Below, in pieces: positions 7,301-15,293 of a DNA stretch of 23,024 bases (its first letter is position 1; each line of letters opens with the position of its first letter). The DNA lies in the IMG/VR virus record IMGVR_UViG_3300022868_000102, positions 1 to 23,024 of that record, one strand, 5' to 3'. The notes under the pieces are model-generated. The model saw nothing but the letters and a program-made list of their open reading frames with translations. It made no database searches and was not told the DNA's origin. Source of the stretch: a virus. Both the position numbers and the translations under genes were made by a program.

Positions 7301-7466
7301 CAAGAATTACTGGTATCTTAATACCCACTTGAGAACTCTGTATTTGTAAATCACCAGGAGACCTAGAAGAATCTTCTGTTGAACCAGATTTATTTCTCGG
7401 TCTATAAAATAAAGTGAATAGTAATGCAACTGCTTTTACTGCAGTCCATACTGCTGGCATTCCCAT
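4362..7466 (-). CDS. J-like tail tip / host-specificity protein with inserted six-bladed beta-propeller
   Basis: This 1034-aa protein is the tail-tip attachment protein, expected to cap the tail and carry host recognition. The N-terminus (QSSQVGIKIPVILGRRKVAG, 44-63) and a Gly-rich loop (about 83-92) are typical of J/TipJ and GTA tip proteins. Residues about 205-455 hold six repeats of the form IDIYENELYVTD, SIKAYKDELYTTN, NIDVYNDEVYITR and GIHIYNGSIYAGT, an NHL-type propeller. The hub then resumes with PPEIARTILTNDLYGMGIDE, and the C-terminal about 120 residues look FN3-like. The propeller interrupts the hub and could be the receptor-binding or sugar-binding part. Its ATG overlaps the stop of the upstream peptidase gene. 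Confidence 0.88.
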   Translation of the reverse strand: MGMPAVWTAVKAVALLFTLFYRPRNKSGSTEDSSRSPGDLQIQSSQVGIKIPVILGRRKVAGNLIWYDNFQVHEHYTEQEVQEGGKGGGGGGSTTESVFSHYTYSISFAFGVCMGEAEVFKIYKGEDELPIMQWSDLGITAYKGTTTQTANAHISSFVTRAPAYRNLCYVVFENFDLGQSTYLPNFTFEATVDSDAYYDWLKTASFGSTGSGDGQIDGSTGIDIYENELYVTDPGNLRIQVFSLDGTFRRKWATDVGYVDLSVYEGKVYCLYKSRITSYDLYGNLQATKSITQQIRRSIKAYKDELYTTNAWDSVNSQVNVFDLEGNVVRYFITGRWTTNIDVYNDEVYITRNPDSPIDKEIAVFGLTGGEIRSWEVTNLTGIHIYNGSIYAGTSTPPTVYKYSLTGVLEDSFSCDLTDIYGINRICVDNLGRIFISGGYPGYPYYMFRHTYTYVPPSTIDITPPEIARTILTNDLYGMGIDEDDLGSFTDAVAFCTTNDIKISILLDSEMSTLDLLEHLCSYHNGYITYSGGKLSYKQVETEVSVTNINVSTDVVKSDSPLEMTRESFREVRNRIKVKYTKRANKYTSGIVVAEDEVSQAEHGIQEFSVSMTGFTTGARAMKLAYTILRRSLAMPMHYTFTIGPKKATLLIPGAVFTLTDSQLGMVEKPLRVLSTSEVKEGTINIEAVEEIGYIMDSKSAPSDDYYVSPDRLDDPHNVRYPVLSELPALIALDNNYIISNFADSGTTSWMGATIYDSYDNATYTKKYTGTGSGLMGVIDSITNDSITLTVTDSDTSLNSKDDVFALLQDLNYNACYDSTSGEYFRFGVATLVATGQWKLEGIIWDCYDVPNLTHSASVGDVISLMKYKQLPTNIVYDIARKDNYVYYKFVSYNFGGTPQDIAYVDVERILFTGKGSAPVTPKNLEVNALGGITKIASGDVVLKWKTCNRKDRGLDYTRSDQLTEDTDFVRFDLKITNTDTGVVLRTTNTTDITWTYDAAAQAADGSPTNITFTVEKVSEINRSGAATLEISIV

Positions 7467-7912
7467 TATTTATTTCCTTCCCATCTAATTGCTTTACTAA
7501 AATGTTTTTTCATTTCTTCATTTTCCTCTAAATTAAATTCTACTACTCCATATTGAATATGTGAATGAATTGCTTTATTGTCTCCTAAATAAAAAGCTGC
7601 GTGGCAATTACTTCTACCAAATCTATATAAAAATATATCTCCTACTTTTCTATCTTCTAATTTAACATCAAAACAATATTTTCCTAATTCATCTATCATT
7701 GTGTGTCTAGCTTTATGTAAAGCCCAATCTCTAGGATAAGCTTTTATTTTATAATCTTTATTTAACCAACACATCTCTTTACTTACTTCAGCTATAAAAT
7801 TAATGCAATCAGTTCTCACTCCCTTTAATCCTACACCATGCATCCATTTTGTTGGTGGGTTTAACCAAGACCGACACTCTTTTCTAAATTTTTCTTCCTG
7901 TATTTTATTCAT
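7466..7912 (-). CDS. Tail-associated NlpC/P60-type peptidase
   Basis: This 148-aa protein has the NlpC/P60 layout. The catalytic Cys is in RTDCINF (about residue 36), the His in NCHAAFYLG (about 109), and IHSHIQYGVVEF follows. Tail-linked enzymes of this type (lambda K, GTA peptidase) cut peptidoglycan peptides during DNA entry. The order BR0599-like protein, peptidase, J-like tip is the standard one for such tails, broken here only by an HNH gene. The JAB domain of lambda K is absent. Its SD (AGGAATA) lies within the last codons of that HNH gene (TAATG overlap). Confidence 0.88.
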   Translation of the reverse strand: MNKIQEEKFRKECRSWLNPPTKWMHGVGLKGVRTDCINFIAEVSKEMCWLNKDYKIKAYPRDWALHKARHTMIDELGKYCFDVKLEDRKVGDIFLYRFGRSNCHAAFYLGDNKAIHSHIQYGVVEFNLEENEEMKKHFSKAIRWEGNK

Positions 7913-8559
7913 TATATTCCTACATTACTTTGCCTAATATAAGCTTCTAATTTTAAATGGCACCTCTTACATAAAGTTTCACCATTAGATATATCCCAAA
8001 AAGGTTTGTATTTAATTGCTAATCTTATTAAAGTTTCTTTGTCATCTATCGGGCTAAATTGGTCATATTCTTTTAAAAAGTTTTCAAGTATTTTGCTTAA
8101 GGGCTTTTTATGGTGTGCTTCTAACTTCCTACCCATCTTTTTACACTTTTGGCATGTATAGTTATCTCTTTCAAATACTAATGCTCTCCATTGTAAATAT
8201 TCTTCAACTTGTCTCAAACAACAAACTAATGGATAAATTCCACCCTTCCACCTACCATTGCTTGCACCTAAATGACTTCTTTGCCCAGACGCACTCCATT
8301 TTGCTTTAGTTTCTTCAGAATGATGTTTACCATAAAATGGATTCTTTTTACCAACATATCTCCCTGTTAGCGTTTTACTTATTTTTTCCTTAGTTTCTTT
8401 AAATCTTCTTTTACCCATTTTTGCCTTACTCATTTTTAATTTAGATTCTTCTGTATGGGGTCTACCTAAAAAATTTTCGGGATACAACAAAAGTCGTAAC
8501 TGTGCAGCTTTAAACATTCTTTCTTTTGTTTCTTTTGTATGATGAGTACCTTTTTTCAT
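7912..8559 (-). CDS. HNH endonuclease with NUMOD3 repeats
   Basis: In this 215-aa protein the first half is NUMOD3-like: repeated HTEESKLKMSKAKMGKRR, KETKEKISKTLTG and HSEETKAKWSASG, which in homing endonucleases contact DNA. The C-terminal part is the nuclease (YTCQKCKKMGRKLEAHHKKP, then NGETLCKRCHLKLEAY) with both Cys pairs, the His pair and the final His. SD AAGGAG precedes ATG 8559. It separates the BR0599-like gene and the tail peptidase gene, which are normally neighbours, so it is an insertion that keeps the operon readable. Family certain, mobility inferred. Confidence 0.92.
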   Translation of the reverse strand: MKKGTHHTKETKERMFKAAQLRLLLYPENFLGRPHTEESKLKMSKAKMGKRRFKETKEKISKTLTGRYVGKKNPFYGKHHSEETKAKWSASGQRSHLGASNGRWKGGIYPLVCCLRQVEEYLQWRALVFERDNYTCQKCKKMGRKLEAHHKKPLSKILENFLKEYDQFSPIDDKETLIRLAIKYKPFWDISNGETLCKRCHLKLEAYIRQSNVGI

Positions 8560-8567
8560 TTTACTCC

Positions 8568-9422
8568 TTAAATTAAAACAGATGGTGCAGGGACGTATTC
8601 AAATCCTAAAAAATTAATGTAGTTGTTAAACTTATCATTACAAGTTGAACCACTCTTTGAACAACCTGGATAAGCTATATATGTATCTCCTACTTCTATT
8701 CCTAAATTAAAAGTTTCATATAGTGTAAGTGTACTTCCAGAATGGGTTCTAATATTTTTACTTATTCCATTTGAAGCACCAGATGTCATTACTATTTCTC
8801 CTAATGTAAAATAATTTGCTGCATAAGCACTAAGTGTTGATGAAATCAAAGTAGCCCCAGTTGAACCAGCTTCTAACTCACCAGTGACTGCATAATTTGC
8901 TTTTACTAAACCACAATAAGTACTAAATAATTTATGATTGCATTGTTCTTGATACATTATTTTTGGTACACTTGTTTTTAGTAAATCCAATGATGATGTT
9001 ATTTGCAATGTAACTGTTTTTCTATTATATTGAATTCCTTTAGTTACATCCCCTCTAAATATTTCTCTTTGGTCTGAAGTGCTTGTTGGGTCTATTTGTT
9101 TAATTATTACTCCTGCTTTATCAAACCAACCATAATCAATTGCTTGAATAATACTCTTACCTGATATTGTAAAAGCGTGAATGCTAAATTCAATTTTTAA
9201 AGTATCTATTCTCAAATCAGTTTGAAATTTTATATTGCTTCTTTCAATAGGAACAACAGTATAAGTATTTCCATCGACCAAACCTAATTCAGAGCTTTGA
9301 GCTACCCCATTGTAACTAGTTCTTCCACCATAATTAGTTAAATATAATTTCTTATTATTTGATAAAGTAATTGTATATACTTCTGTTATTCTAAAATTAG
9401 AACCTGTTAAGCTAAGTGACAT
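8568..9422 (-). CDS. BR0599 / DUF2163-like minor tail protein
   Basis: In this 284-aa protein the N-terminal half has beta blocks (VVPIERSNIKFQTDLRIDTL, EIFRGDVTKGIQYNRKTVTL). The C-terminal half has the BR0599 signature: conserved cysteines in EQCNHKLFSTYCGL, then YPGCSKSGSTCNDKFNNYIN, and FEYVPAP at the end. This family occurs just before the tail peptidase and tip gene in GTA-like tails and probably forms part of the distal tail hub. The four Cys may bind a metal or an iron-sulfur cluster, as reported for the GTA hub region; that is inference here. SD GGGAG lies in the end of the gene at 9423-9959. Confidence 0.85.
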   Translation of the reverse strand: MSLSLTGSNFRITEVYTITLSNNKKLYLTNYGGRTSYNGVAQSSELGLVDGNTYTVVPIERSNIKFQTDLRIDTLKIEFSIHAFTISGKSIIQAIDYGWFDKAGVIIKQIDPTSTSDQREIFRGDVTKGIQYNRKTVTLQITSSLDLLKTSVPKIMYQEQCNHKLFSTYCGLVKANYAVTGELEAGSTGATLISSTLSAYAANYFTLGEIVMTSGASNGISKNIRTHSGSTLTLYETFNLGIEVGDTYIAYPGCSKSGSTCNDKFNNYINFLGFEYVPAPSVLI

Positions 9423-9959
9423 TTAAATCTCCCAATCTATATCTGTTTCTATTAAAACAACTTCATTTAAATTGTATAATTGATAATAAAAATAATTAAT
9501 ATTTAAAACATCTTCAAAGAATCTTACATAATGTCTATCACCAGTAACTGGGTCTATCCATAAAAGTGTCTTTCTTCTTCCTTGCACAAAATTAAATGAA
9601 ATCAATATCTCATCTTTTTCTGATTCTGTTAATGAAGCAAACTTTAAAATTATTTTATATTGTGGTAATGCAACCCCTAATCTTCTTTGTTCTGTCCCAC
9701 CAACATATTCAATTACATCCCCACCATAAAATTTTGGTGTCTTTAAAACTGGATAAATTAATTTCCCTACATCTGGAAATACAGAAATAACAGCTAATTT
9801 AGAATCACTTTCAGCCGTATCAGTTAATGTAGGCAACTTAGCTAAAATAGAAAGAAGTTCTGAAGAAGTTATTGTATCTGATATTAATTTTGTAAATACC
9901 CCCAAAATCTTTTCGCTACCTACACCAGTATCTGATAAATTTACATAATTATCTGCCAT
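9423..9959 (-). CDS. Distal tail protein, DUF2460-like, second tandem copy
   Basis: In this 178-aa protein, residues about 75-178 (YKIILKFASLTESEKDEILI, then YVRFFEDVLNINYFYYQLYN and LNEVVLIETD) match the neighbouring protein at 9959-10312 block by block. They are tandem paralogues of a distal-tail family (DUF2460-like) found between tape measure and hub. This copy has an extra N-terminal stretch of about 70 residues (VFTKLISDTITSSELLSILA) not seen in the shorter one. Stop and start codons overlap with the neighbour. Confidence 0.75.
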   Translation of the reverse strand: MADNYVNLSDTGVGSEKILGVFTKLISDTITSSELLSILAKLPTLTDTAESDSKLAVISVFPDVGKLIYPVLKTPKFYGGDVIEYVGGTEQRRLGVALPQYKIILKFASLTESEKDEILISFNFVQGRRKTLLWIDPVTGDRHYVRFFEDVLNINYFYYQLYNLNEVVLIETDIDWEI

Positions 9960-10312
9960 TATTCATCAACTGCCTCTATTAAGGTTATATTATTTATATT
10001 ATATAAGTCATAAGTTAAATATTCTATATCTAATTCTGATTCTAAAAATCTAACTGTATGAGAGCCAGCATCTTCTGGGTTAACAAAAGTAAAAGATTCA
10101 TAATCACCATTTCTAGCTATAAAAAAATCTCTTATAGTATCCTTTTCAGCTTCTGTTAAAACTAAATACCTAAAAGTAAATTTATATCTAGCAGTAGAAT
10201 GATTTGCTCTTCTTATTTCATTCATTCCTTTAAACTTCACAATTGCAGTATCCCATATGGGTGTCTTAGTTAAAGGAAAAGGTATTTTTGGAGAAGTTGG
10301 ATAAGTAGCCAT
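9959..10312 (-). CDS. Distal tail protein, DUF2460-like, first tandem copy
   Basis: This 117-aa protein follows the tape measure gene with overlapping stop/start codons. Its core FRYLVLTEAEKDTIRDFFIA...HTVRFLESELDIEYLTYDLYNINNITLIEA is the same fold pattern as its neighbour. In siphophages and GTA-like particles the protein encoded here is the distal tail protein that joins tube and hub. Either copy may form the ring, or the two may form stacked or mixed rings. Confidence 0.75.
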   Translation of the reverse strand: MATYPTSPKIPFPLTKTPIWDTAIVKFKGMNEIRRANHSTARYKFTFRYLVLTEAEKDTIRDFFIARNGDYESFTFVNPEDAGSHTVRFLESELDIEYLTYDLYNINNITLIEAVDE

Positions 10313-13300
10313 TACAATCTCCTTAAAGAACTATTTTCATCGTATGAATCAGAAATTACATCCTCTAGACTTTGTCTATTATTACTTAAAAAATCTTTAA
10401 ATGATTTTGCGTCCATTGCATTAATATAATAATGTCTATGTATTTCTTGTTTAGGTTGTGGTGCTGTTCCTCTATTTAAATTATCTAATTCTGATTTGCC
10501 TCCAAGAGAATCCATACCTAATCTTGATAACACTCCTTCACCTGTTTGAGCAATTATTGGAACTTCATCTGATGTTAATGCTACACCCTGATGAGCTTTT
10601 ATTAATCCCCCCATATGTTTCTTTATTGGTCCACCCTGATGAAACAATCCTCCCAGTAAACCACCTGTTCCACCAACCCCTAATAATTTCAAAGCCAACA
10701 TTTGAGCTAACATATCTGCTATAATTTTTTTAACTGATGAAGCGAATGCATCAAAATAATCTCTAGCGGTATTTAAATTTCCTTCAAAAGCGTCTAAGAA
10801 TAAAGTTTTAAATGAATCTGCTATTGTGTTATAAGTTCTAGTTGCTGCTTCTTCTTGATAAGCAAGAAGCTCGTTAGTGTTTTCCTTTTGTTGTTCCCTT
10901 ATTTCTTCAAGTTTAATAGCGTGGTATTCAGCTGCTTGAGTCATAGTCATCCAACCATCTTTAACTAAATCAAATACTGAAATCATTTCTTCTTCTAAAC
11001 TCTTATAAGCAGTGCCAATAGGGTCTATTGATTCTAAAATTGTATCTGTTAACTCCTTTTGAACTTCCATTTCTTCTGCAATAATATCTGCTCGCTCTTG
11101 AGCTAATTTTTTTATTTCAGTATTTAAATCTTTTTGTAGCTTTATCCTCATTAGGTTATTATACTTCCTTATAATAACTTCATCTACAAAAGCAGCTTCC
11201 ATTGCTTCAATTTCTTTTTCAAGCTGTATATAACCACTATACTCACCACCAGTTTCTAAGTCTCTTATTTTTTCTAGTGTGTCTTTAGTTAACTCTAATT
11301 TTGTTTTCTCAGCAGCTTCTTTTGCTTTAATTTCCTTTTTATTTACTTCATCTAACTCTATCTGTAATTGTGCCCTTAATTTTTTCCCTTTTTCTGTAAA
11401 TTCACCAACTGCTTCTATCATAACAGCATATTTTTCTTTAATAGCTTTTACTTTTCCTTCAATAGAATTTTTATCTATTTCTGCTATTGCTTTGTCTGCC
11501 TCTTTTAGTGCTTTTATTAATCTAGCAACATTTTTTAAAGAAGCAGCTTCAGGGGATTTTTCAAAAGCTTCTGCTGCTTGTTTTTTTTCTTCAGCTACTC
11601 TAGCCTTAACATCAGCCATTGTATTCTCTATAACACTTATCCACTCTTTAAGTTCAGTAATAGCTTGACCAATTTCAAACTTATGAAAAGCATCCGCTGA
11701 CCCATTCCCAATAGCATCCATCTCTTCTTGAAAACCAGTAATCTTTTCTTGAAATCCAACAATAGTTTCACCAGCTGTTTTAAGCCAAAGGTCATCTTCT
11801 TCTACTTTCGTAAGTACAATAGGTTCTTTAAGTGCATCATGCATTTCCCTAAGTGCTTTACCATAAGCAACAACAGTATCAGTTCCCTTATCTAATTCTT
11901 CTCTAAAAATTTTATGTGCTTCTGAATTCTCCCCAAAAGAATCTGTTAATTCCCCAGTAAAATAATCTACTTCTTTAAAAGTTTTTTCTAAATCAGCAGA
12001 TTTATTTTTTAATTTTAAAATATGTTGCCACAAAGCATTTATTTTTTTATCTAAATCAAAAATATTAGCTGCAAATCTTCCTATTGCCCAACCTATCGTC
12101 AAACCTAATATTACTACAGAAAGATAAGACATTGTTTTTGCTAATACTCCACCAACAACATTCATTAGCCATAACTTTTGAGTTAAGGCTACAACTGCTA
12201 CGTTAATTAATCCAATTCCAGCTACTAAATGAGGTATCACCATTATTAATCCACCTAAACCAAGTGATAATACCCCAAGCACTCCTACAAGCTTTACAAT
12301 TATTGGAAATAATATGGTATGTGCCTCAGCAAAATCATTTATACTTTTAGTTACTTCTATTACTTTTGCAACTAAAGATTTCATTACGGGCAATAATTGC
12401 TTTCCTATTGTTTGAGCAGAAACAATAAATGTTTGTTTCATTCTTCCCATTTGATAATTTAATGTCTTCTGTGCTTTTAAAAATTTCTCATGACTCAAAC
12501 CCAATCTATTAGTTATAACTCTTAAATCTTCTGATGCTTTACTTGCTTGTCCAGCTGTAATTGCCCAACCTAATAAGCCTCTAATGTTTGGAGATATTGC
12601 TGACAATTGTTCAATAGAAGCTTTAGATAATTTCTGTAAAGTATCTTCAAAATTCCCAGCTTCAATTGCACTTACCCCCCACTCTATTCCTAATTCTTTA
12701 GCTGCCGCAGTAGCATCATCGTTAACTTTTAAGACAGAACGTAAAAGCCCCTTTAAAGCTGTTTGAGCTTTATGAGCATCTAAACCACCTCTAGTTAACA
12801 TTGCAAATGCTGCACCATAATCTTCAATTGACATTCTTGCTTTTTCAGCCATTGCTGCTGTTTGACCAATAGTAGTAGCAACGTCTTCCATTGTAATTCT
12901 ACCTCTTTCAACAACAGCGGCTAACCAATCTGCTGCATCAGCAGTATCTCTTAATTGCCCACCAAACGTAGACATTAAAGTAATTATAGCAGAAGTAGTT
13001 GTGGACACTTGAGTAAAACCTCCTGCTGCTGATTCAGAAGCTACAGCCATTAATCCCATTGCCGTAGAAGCTTCTATCTGAGCAGATAGTACATCATAAG
13101 TACCTTGTGCAAGCTCTTTTGTAGATTGCCCATATTCCATTGCCATTTTTTTAATTTCTTTTGAAAAGGAAGGTAGATAGTGTTCAGTAGACTCATTAAG
13201 CATAGTATTAACTTTTGCCATACTTGTTTCGAAATCTGCAGCAGCTTTAACTGTTAAAGCTAAACCAGCAACTATGATTGCTCCACCAATCATAAACTGC

Positions 13301-13452
13301 TTACCAACTTTTTTAAATACAGCACTGCTAGCTATAATAGCTTTATTTAGCCCACCAATTTCACCTTTTGCAAGATGCATCTTAGTGACGAAAGCTTTCA
13401 TGTCAACGTTAAGGAAAACGGTCAAACAACCAAGATTATCAGCACCAATCAT
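10312..13452 (-). CDS. Tail tape measure protein
   Basis: This 1046-aa protein sets tail length and passes with DNA into the host. The N-terminus has the TP901-type block (AADFETSMAKVNTMLNESTE, then STKELAQGTYDVLSAQIEAS). Residues about 380-470 are strongly hydrophobic, with several TM-like stretches. The middle (about 540-890) is a long charged coiled coil (KEADKAIAEIDKNSIEGKVK). The C-terminus is Gly-rich (LLGVGGTGGLLGGLFHQGG). It is the longest gene of the window, as expected, and overlaps the chaperone extension by one base (TAATG). No peptidase domain is seen inside it. Confidence 0.95.
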   Translation of the reverse strand: MIGADNLGCLTVFLNVDMKAFVTKMHLAKGEIGGLNKAIIASSAVFKKVGKQFMIGGAIIVAGLALTVKAAADFETSMAKVNTMLNESTEHYLPSFSKEIKKMAMEYGQSTKELAQGTYDVLSAQIEASTAMGLMAVASESAAGGFTQVSTTTSAIITLMSTFGGQLRDTADAADWLAAVVERGRITMEDVATTIGQTAAMAEKARMSIEDYGAAFAMLTRGGLDAHKAQTALKGLLRSVLKVNDDATAAAKELGIEWGVSAIEAGNFEDTLQKLSKASIEQLSAISPNIRGLLGWAITAGQASKASEDLRVITNRLGLSHEKFLKAQKTLNYQMGRMKQTFIVSAQTIGKQLLPVMKSLVAKVIEVTKSINDFAEAHTILFPIIVKLVGVLGVLSLGLGGLIMVIPHLVAGIGLINVAVVALTQKLWLMNVVGGVLAKTMSYLSVVILGLTIGWAIGRFAANIFDLDKKINALWQHILKLKNKSADLEKTFKEVDYFTGELTDSFGENSEAHKIFREELDKGTDTVVAYGKALREMHDALKEPIVLTKVEEDDLWLKTAGETIVGFQEKITGFQEEMDAIGNGSADAFHKFEIGQAITELKEWISVIENTMADVKARVAEEKKQAAEAFEKSPEAASLKNVARLIKALKEADKAIAEIDKNSIEGKVKAIKEKYAVMIEAVGEFTEKGKKLRAQLQIELDEVNKKEIKAKEAAEKTKLELTKDTLEKIRDLETGGEYSGYIQLEKEIEAMEAAFVDEVIIRKYNNLMRIKLQKDLNTEIKKLAQERADIIAEEMEVQKELTDTILESIDPIGTAYKSLEEEMISVFDLVKDGWMTMTQAAEYHAIKLEEIREQQKENTNELLAYQEEAATRTYNTIADSFKTLFLDAFEGNLNTARDYFDAFASSVKKIIADMLAQMLALKLLGVGGTGGLLGGLFHQGGPIKKHMGGLIKAHQGVALTSDEVPIIAQTGEGVLSRLGMDSLGGKSELDNLNRGTAPQPKQEIHRHYYINAMDAKSFKDFLSNNRQSLEDVISDSYDENSSLRRL

Positions 13453-13673
13453 TATTTAGTGCCTTTATCTTTTGTGCTTACTGCTAATCCGAATGTGGAT
13501 AAATTTTTGTTACCCTTGTGCATTTTTATATCACTCCATTTATTGTTACTATTTTCAGTATCTTTTTTATTCTGTCTTTCAACAGCTTTTAAAAGTATTA
13601 TAGAGTTTAAGTTGAAATCATTCAACTCGAGTGTCAATAGGTCACTAGGTAACTTATGATATCTGCAAGCCAT
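13452..13673 (-). CDS. Tail assembly chaperone, C-terminal (T) part made by frameshift
   Basis: The frame read as MACRYHKLPSDLLTLELNDFNLN and onward is the usual second half of the tail chaperone. In lambda it is the T part of gpG-T, which binds the tape measure protein during tail assembly. The frame is open upstream of this ATG to the slippery site at 13721-13727 and joins the upstream gene there by a -1 shift, through SIAPFLEGELLHLIDAMACR. No SD is needed if it is made only as the fusion. It ends one base into the tape measure start. Confidence 0.85.
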   Translation of the reverse strand: MACRYHKLPSDLLTLELNDFNLNSIILLKAVERQNKKDTENSNNKWSDIKMHKGNKNLSTFGLAVSTKDKGTK

Positions 13674-13697
13674 TGCATCAATTAAGTGTAAAAGCTC

Positions 13698-13727
13698 CCC
13701 CTCTAAAAAAGGGGCTATACTTTTTTT
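13698..13727 (-). promoter_or_regulatory. -1 programmed ribosomal frameshift site (A7 slippery run plus hairpin)
   Basis: The zero-frame codons read ACA AAA AAA GTA TAG, giving the slippery heptamer A AAA AAA (13721-13727). Six bases later (13698-13714) CCCCT pairs with AGGGG around a 7-nt loop. Slipping back one base passes the TAG and reads without a stop into the MACRYHK frame. The spacing and hairpin match classical -1 sites, and the position between two chaperone halves is where siphophages use one. Confidence 0.85.
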
Positions 13728-14110
13728 GTTGGTGCTCCAGAAATGGCATTAAATAGAAATAGTTGGTCTTCTTCTTCTATTTCACTCCAATATAGAACAT
13801 CATCTTTTTCTTTTTTGTTATATTTTAACTTTATTTTAGGTTCAACTATTCCCTTTTCTATCATAGTAGCTAAAATATCATTTAAAAAATTATTTGTTTT
13901 ATCATCTTTAGTTGCTTCTTTTAAATCAGTTACTTCCATATCGCTTTTCATAAAATCTAAAAAAGCATTTGGTACATCAGCATTTCCAGCATTAATAAAA
14001 TCCAAAACAGAAAGTCTTTTTATTTTAAAAATTGCTCCTGATGGTGCTTTAACTTCTTCAACCGTGTAAACTTTTTTTCTGTACTCATTTGGGCTTGTAA
14101 CTTTTGTCAT
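13715..14110 (-). CDS. Tail assembly chaperone, N-terminal (G) part
   Basis: This 131-aa protein (MTKVTSPNEYRKKVYTVEEV, then GAIFKIKRLSVLDFINAGN and KDDVLYWSEIEEEDQLFLFN) has the size and place of gpG-like chaperones, between the major tail protein and tape measure genes. It ends GAPTKKV at a stop just after a run of seven A. Part of the product should be extended by -1 frameshift to a fusion of about 220 residues ending at 13452. In phages the short form is in excess. An HNH gene (14142-14696) splits it from the major tail gene. Confidence 0.85.
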   Translation of the reverse strand: MTKVTSPNEYRKKVYTVEEVKAPSGAIFKIKRLSVLDFINAGNADVPNAFLDFMKSDMEVTDLKEATKDDKTNNFLNDILATMIEKGIVEPKIKLKYNKKEKDDVLYWSEIEEEDQLFLFNAISGAPTKKV

Positions 14111-14141
14111 TACAAATTTCTCCTTTTGTTTAATTAATACT

Positions 14142-14696
14142 TTAATTAAAATCTCTTACTGCTTGATACCCTAAGTTAATTTTTTTAAATCTTCGTTGAT
14201 TATTATGTATAATCGCATGGCAGCTTCTACACAATGTAATTAAGTTATCTTCTTTACAGTTCATTTTAACATAATCTTTATGATGAACATCAAGTAAGCC
14301 TAATTGCTTACAAAGAAAACATCTTTTCCCATCTATTAATCTAATTTTTTCTCTTAACTCATCATTCCAAATACTTGGGTATTCCCTCTTTTTCAAACTT
14401 CCATCCCCACCACTTGAAATGCTTTGTTTTTTTCTTACTTTTATAGCTTTTTCTTTACCATATATTTCTCTATAAGATTTTCCACTCCGAACCACACTCA
14501 TTTTTTCTTTTGTCGCTTGAGTAACTTTTCTTCCTTTCATCCAAGTGTTAACTCCCATCATTCCCTTACTAATATTATCTCTTCTTGTTTGGCTATTATA
14601 AAGAGGATTAGCACTTCTTACTTTACATGCACAAGAAAGACACATTCCTGTTTTTCCTTCCCCCTTTATATTTTTACTACATTTCATACACTTCAC
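14142..14696 (-). CDS. HNH endonuclease with zinc ribbon and NUMOD3-like repeats (GTG start)
   Basis: This 184-aa protein starts at GTG 14696, chosen because GGAG sits 6 nt upstream; the ATG three codons later would be too far. Residues 3-25 form a zinc ribbon (CMKCSKNIKG...CLSCACK). About 38-95 are NUMOD3-like (TRRDNISKGMMG, QATKEKMSVVRSGKSYREIY). The HNH part is CFLCKQLGLLDVHHKDYVKMNC and NLITLCRSCHAIIHNN, with all three key residues. It lies between the major tail protein and chaperone genes, which are nearly always adjacent in siphophages. Confidence 0.9.
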   Translation of the reverse strand: MKCMKCSKNIKGEGKTGMCLSCACKVRSANPLYNSQTRRDNISKGMMGVNTWMKGRKVTQATKEKMSVVRSGKSYREIYGKEKAIKVRKKQSISSGGDGSLKKREYPSIWNDELREKIRLIDGKRCFLCKQLGLLDVHHKDYVKMNCKEDNLITLCRSCHAIIHNNQRRFKKINLGYQAVRDFN

Positions 14697-14747
14697 TAAT
14701 ATCTCCTTTAAAAAAAGATGTCAAAACGTTAACTCTTTTCATTAACT

Positions 14748-15251
14748 TTATGCGGTTACGTCTTCAATATAGCCAATCTGTTTGCCAGCTGGTTTATCAG
14801 TATCAGCATATAGAGTAAATGTAACAGGAACAACTGTTATATCATCTTTAGCTAATACAGAATCTCCTACTTCTGAAATAAAAGCTCTATAGCAATAAAA
14901 CTTTCTATCTAATCCTTCAGGTGACTTACCATAAAACTCTAGCACCTTATAAGATATTGTAGCAGTAGTACCCCATGATAATGTTCTAGTACTTCCATCA
15001 ACTTCAACAGAATTAGGAACATCCCAAAGAACCTTAATATTATCTAAATCAGATTCAGCTATTTCAGTTGAAACCTTATAAGTTTCTCTAATCTTGCTCA
15101 TTCCTAGAGGAGATAATTCCTGGTCAACCATCTTTTCAAAAACCTCAGTTTCCTTAGTGATAGTTACACCACCTCTTGTTGAGCCCATTGATACTGTATC
15201 AATTTTAAAATCACCTATACCTACGATTACGTTTGCAGCATTCACAGACAT
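14748..15251 (-). CDS. Major tail (tube) protein
   Basis: This protein of about 167 aa starts at the second ATG (MSVNAANVIVGIGDFKIDTV). The near-perfect SD AAGGAGGTG lies 9 nt before it, while the first ATG at 15257 would leave only 3 nt. The order terminator, this gene, chaperone, tape measure marks it as the tail tube subunit, and the strong SD suits a protein made in many copies. Features are a beta-rich body, GGVTITKETEVFE, and the C-terminal VTFTLYADTDKPAGKQIGYI. A diverged relative is encoded at 2962-3450. Confidence 0.85.
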   Translation of the reverse strand: MSVNAANVIVGIGDFKIDTVSMGSTRGGVTITKETEVFEKMVDQELSPLGMSKIRETYKVSTEIAESDLDNIKVLWDVPNSVEVDGSTRTLSWGTTATISYKVLEFYGKSPEGLDRKFYCYRAFISEVGDSVLAKDDITVVPVTFTLYADTDKPAGKQIGYIEDVTA

Positions 15252-15293
15252 TTGCATGCACCTCCTTCTTGTTTATTTATATTTTTAAATTTT

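Noticed and set aside
11279-11668. A 129-codon plus-strand ORF.
   Set aside because: It is the antisense of the tape measure coiled coil (Ser/Ala/Phe-rich from repeated Lys/Glu/Ala codons), with no SD and no family likeness.
13743-14069. A 108-codon plus-strand ORF opposite the tail chaperone.
   Set aside because: Antisense shadow of a well-supported gene; low-complexity Ser/Phe composition and no start signal.
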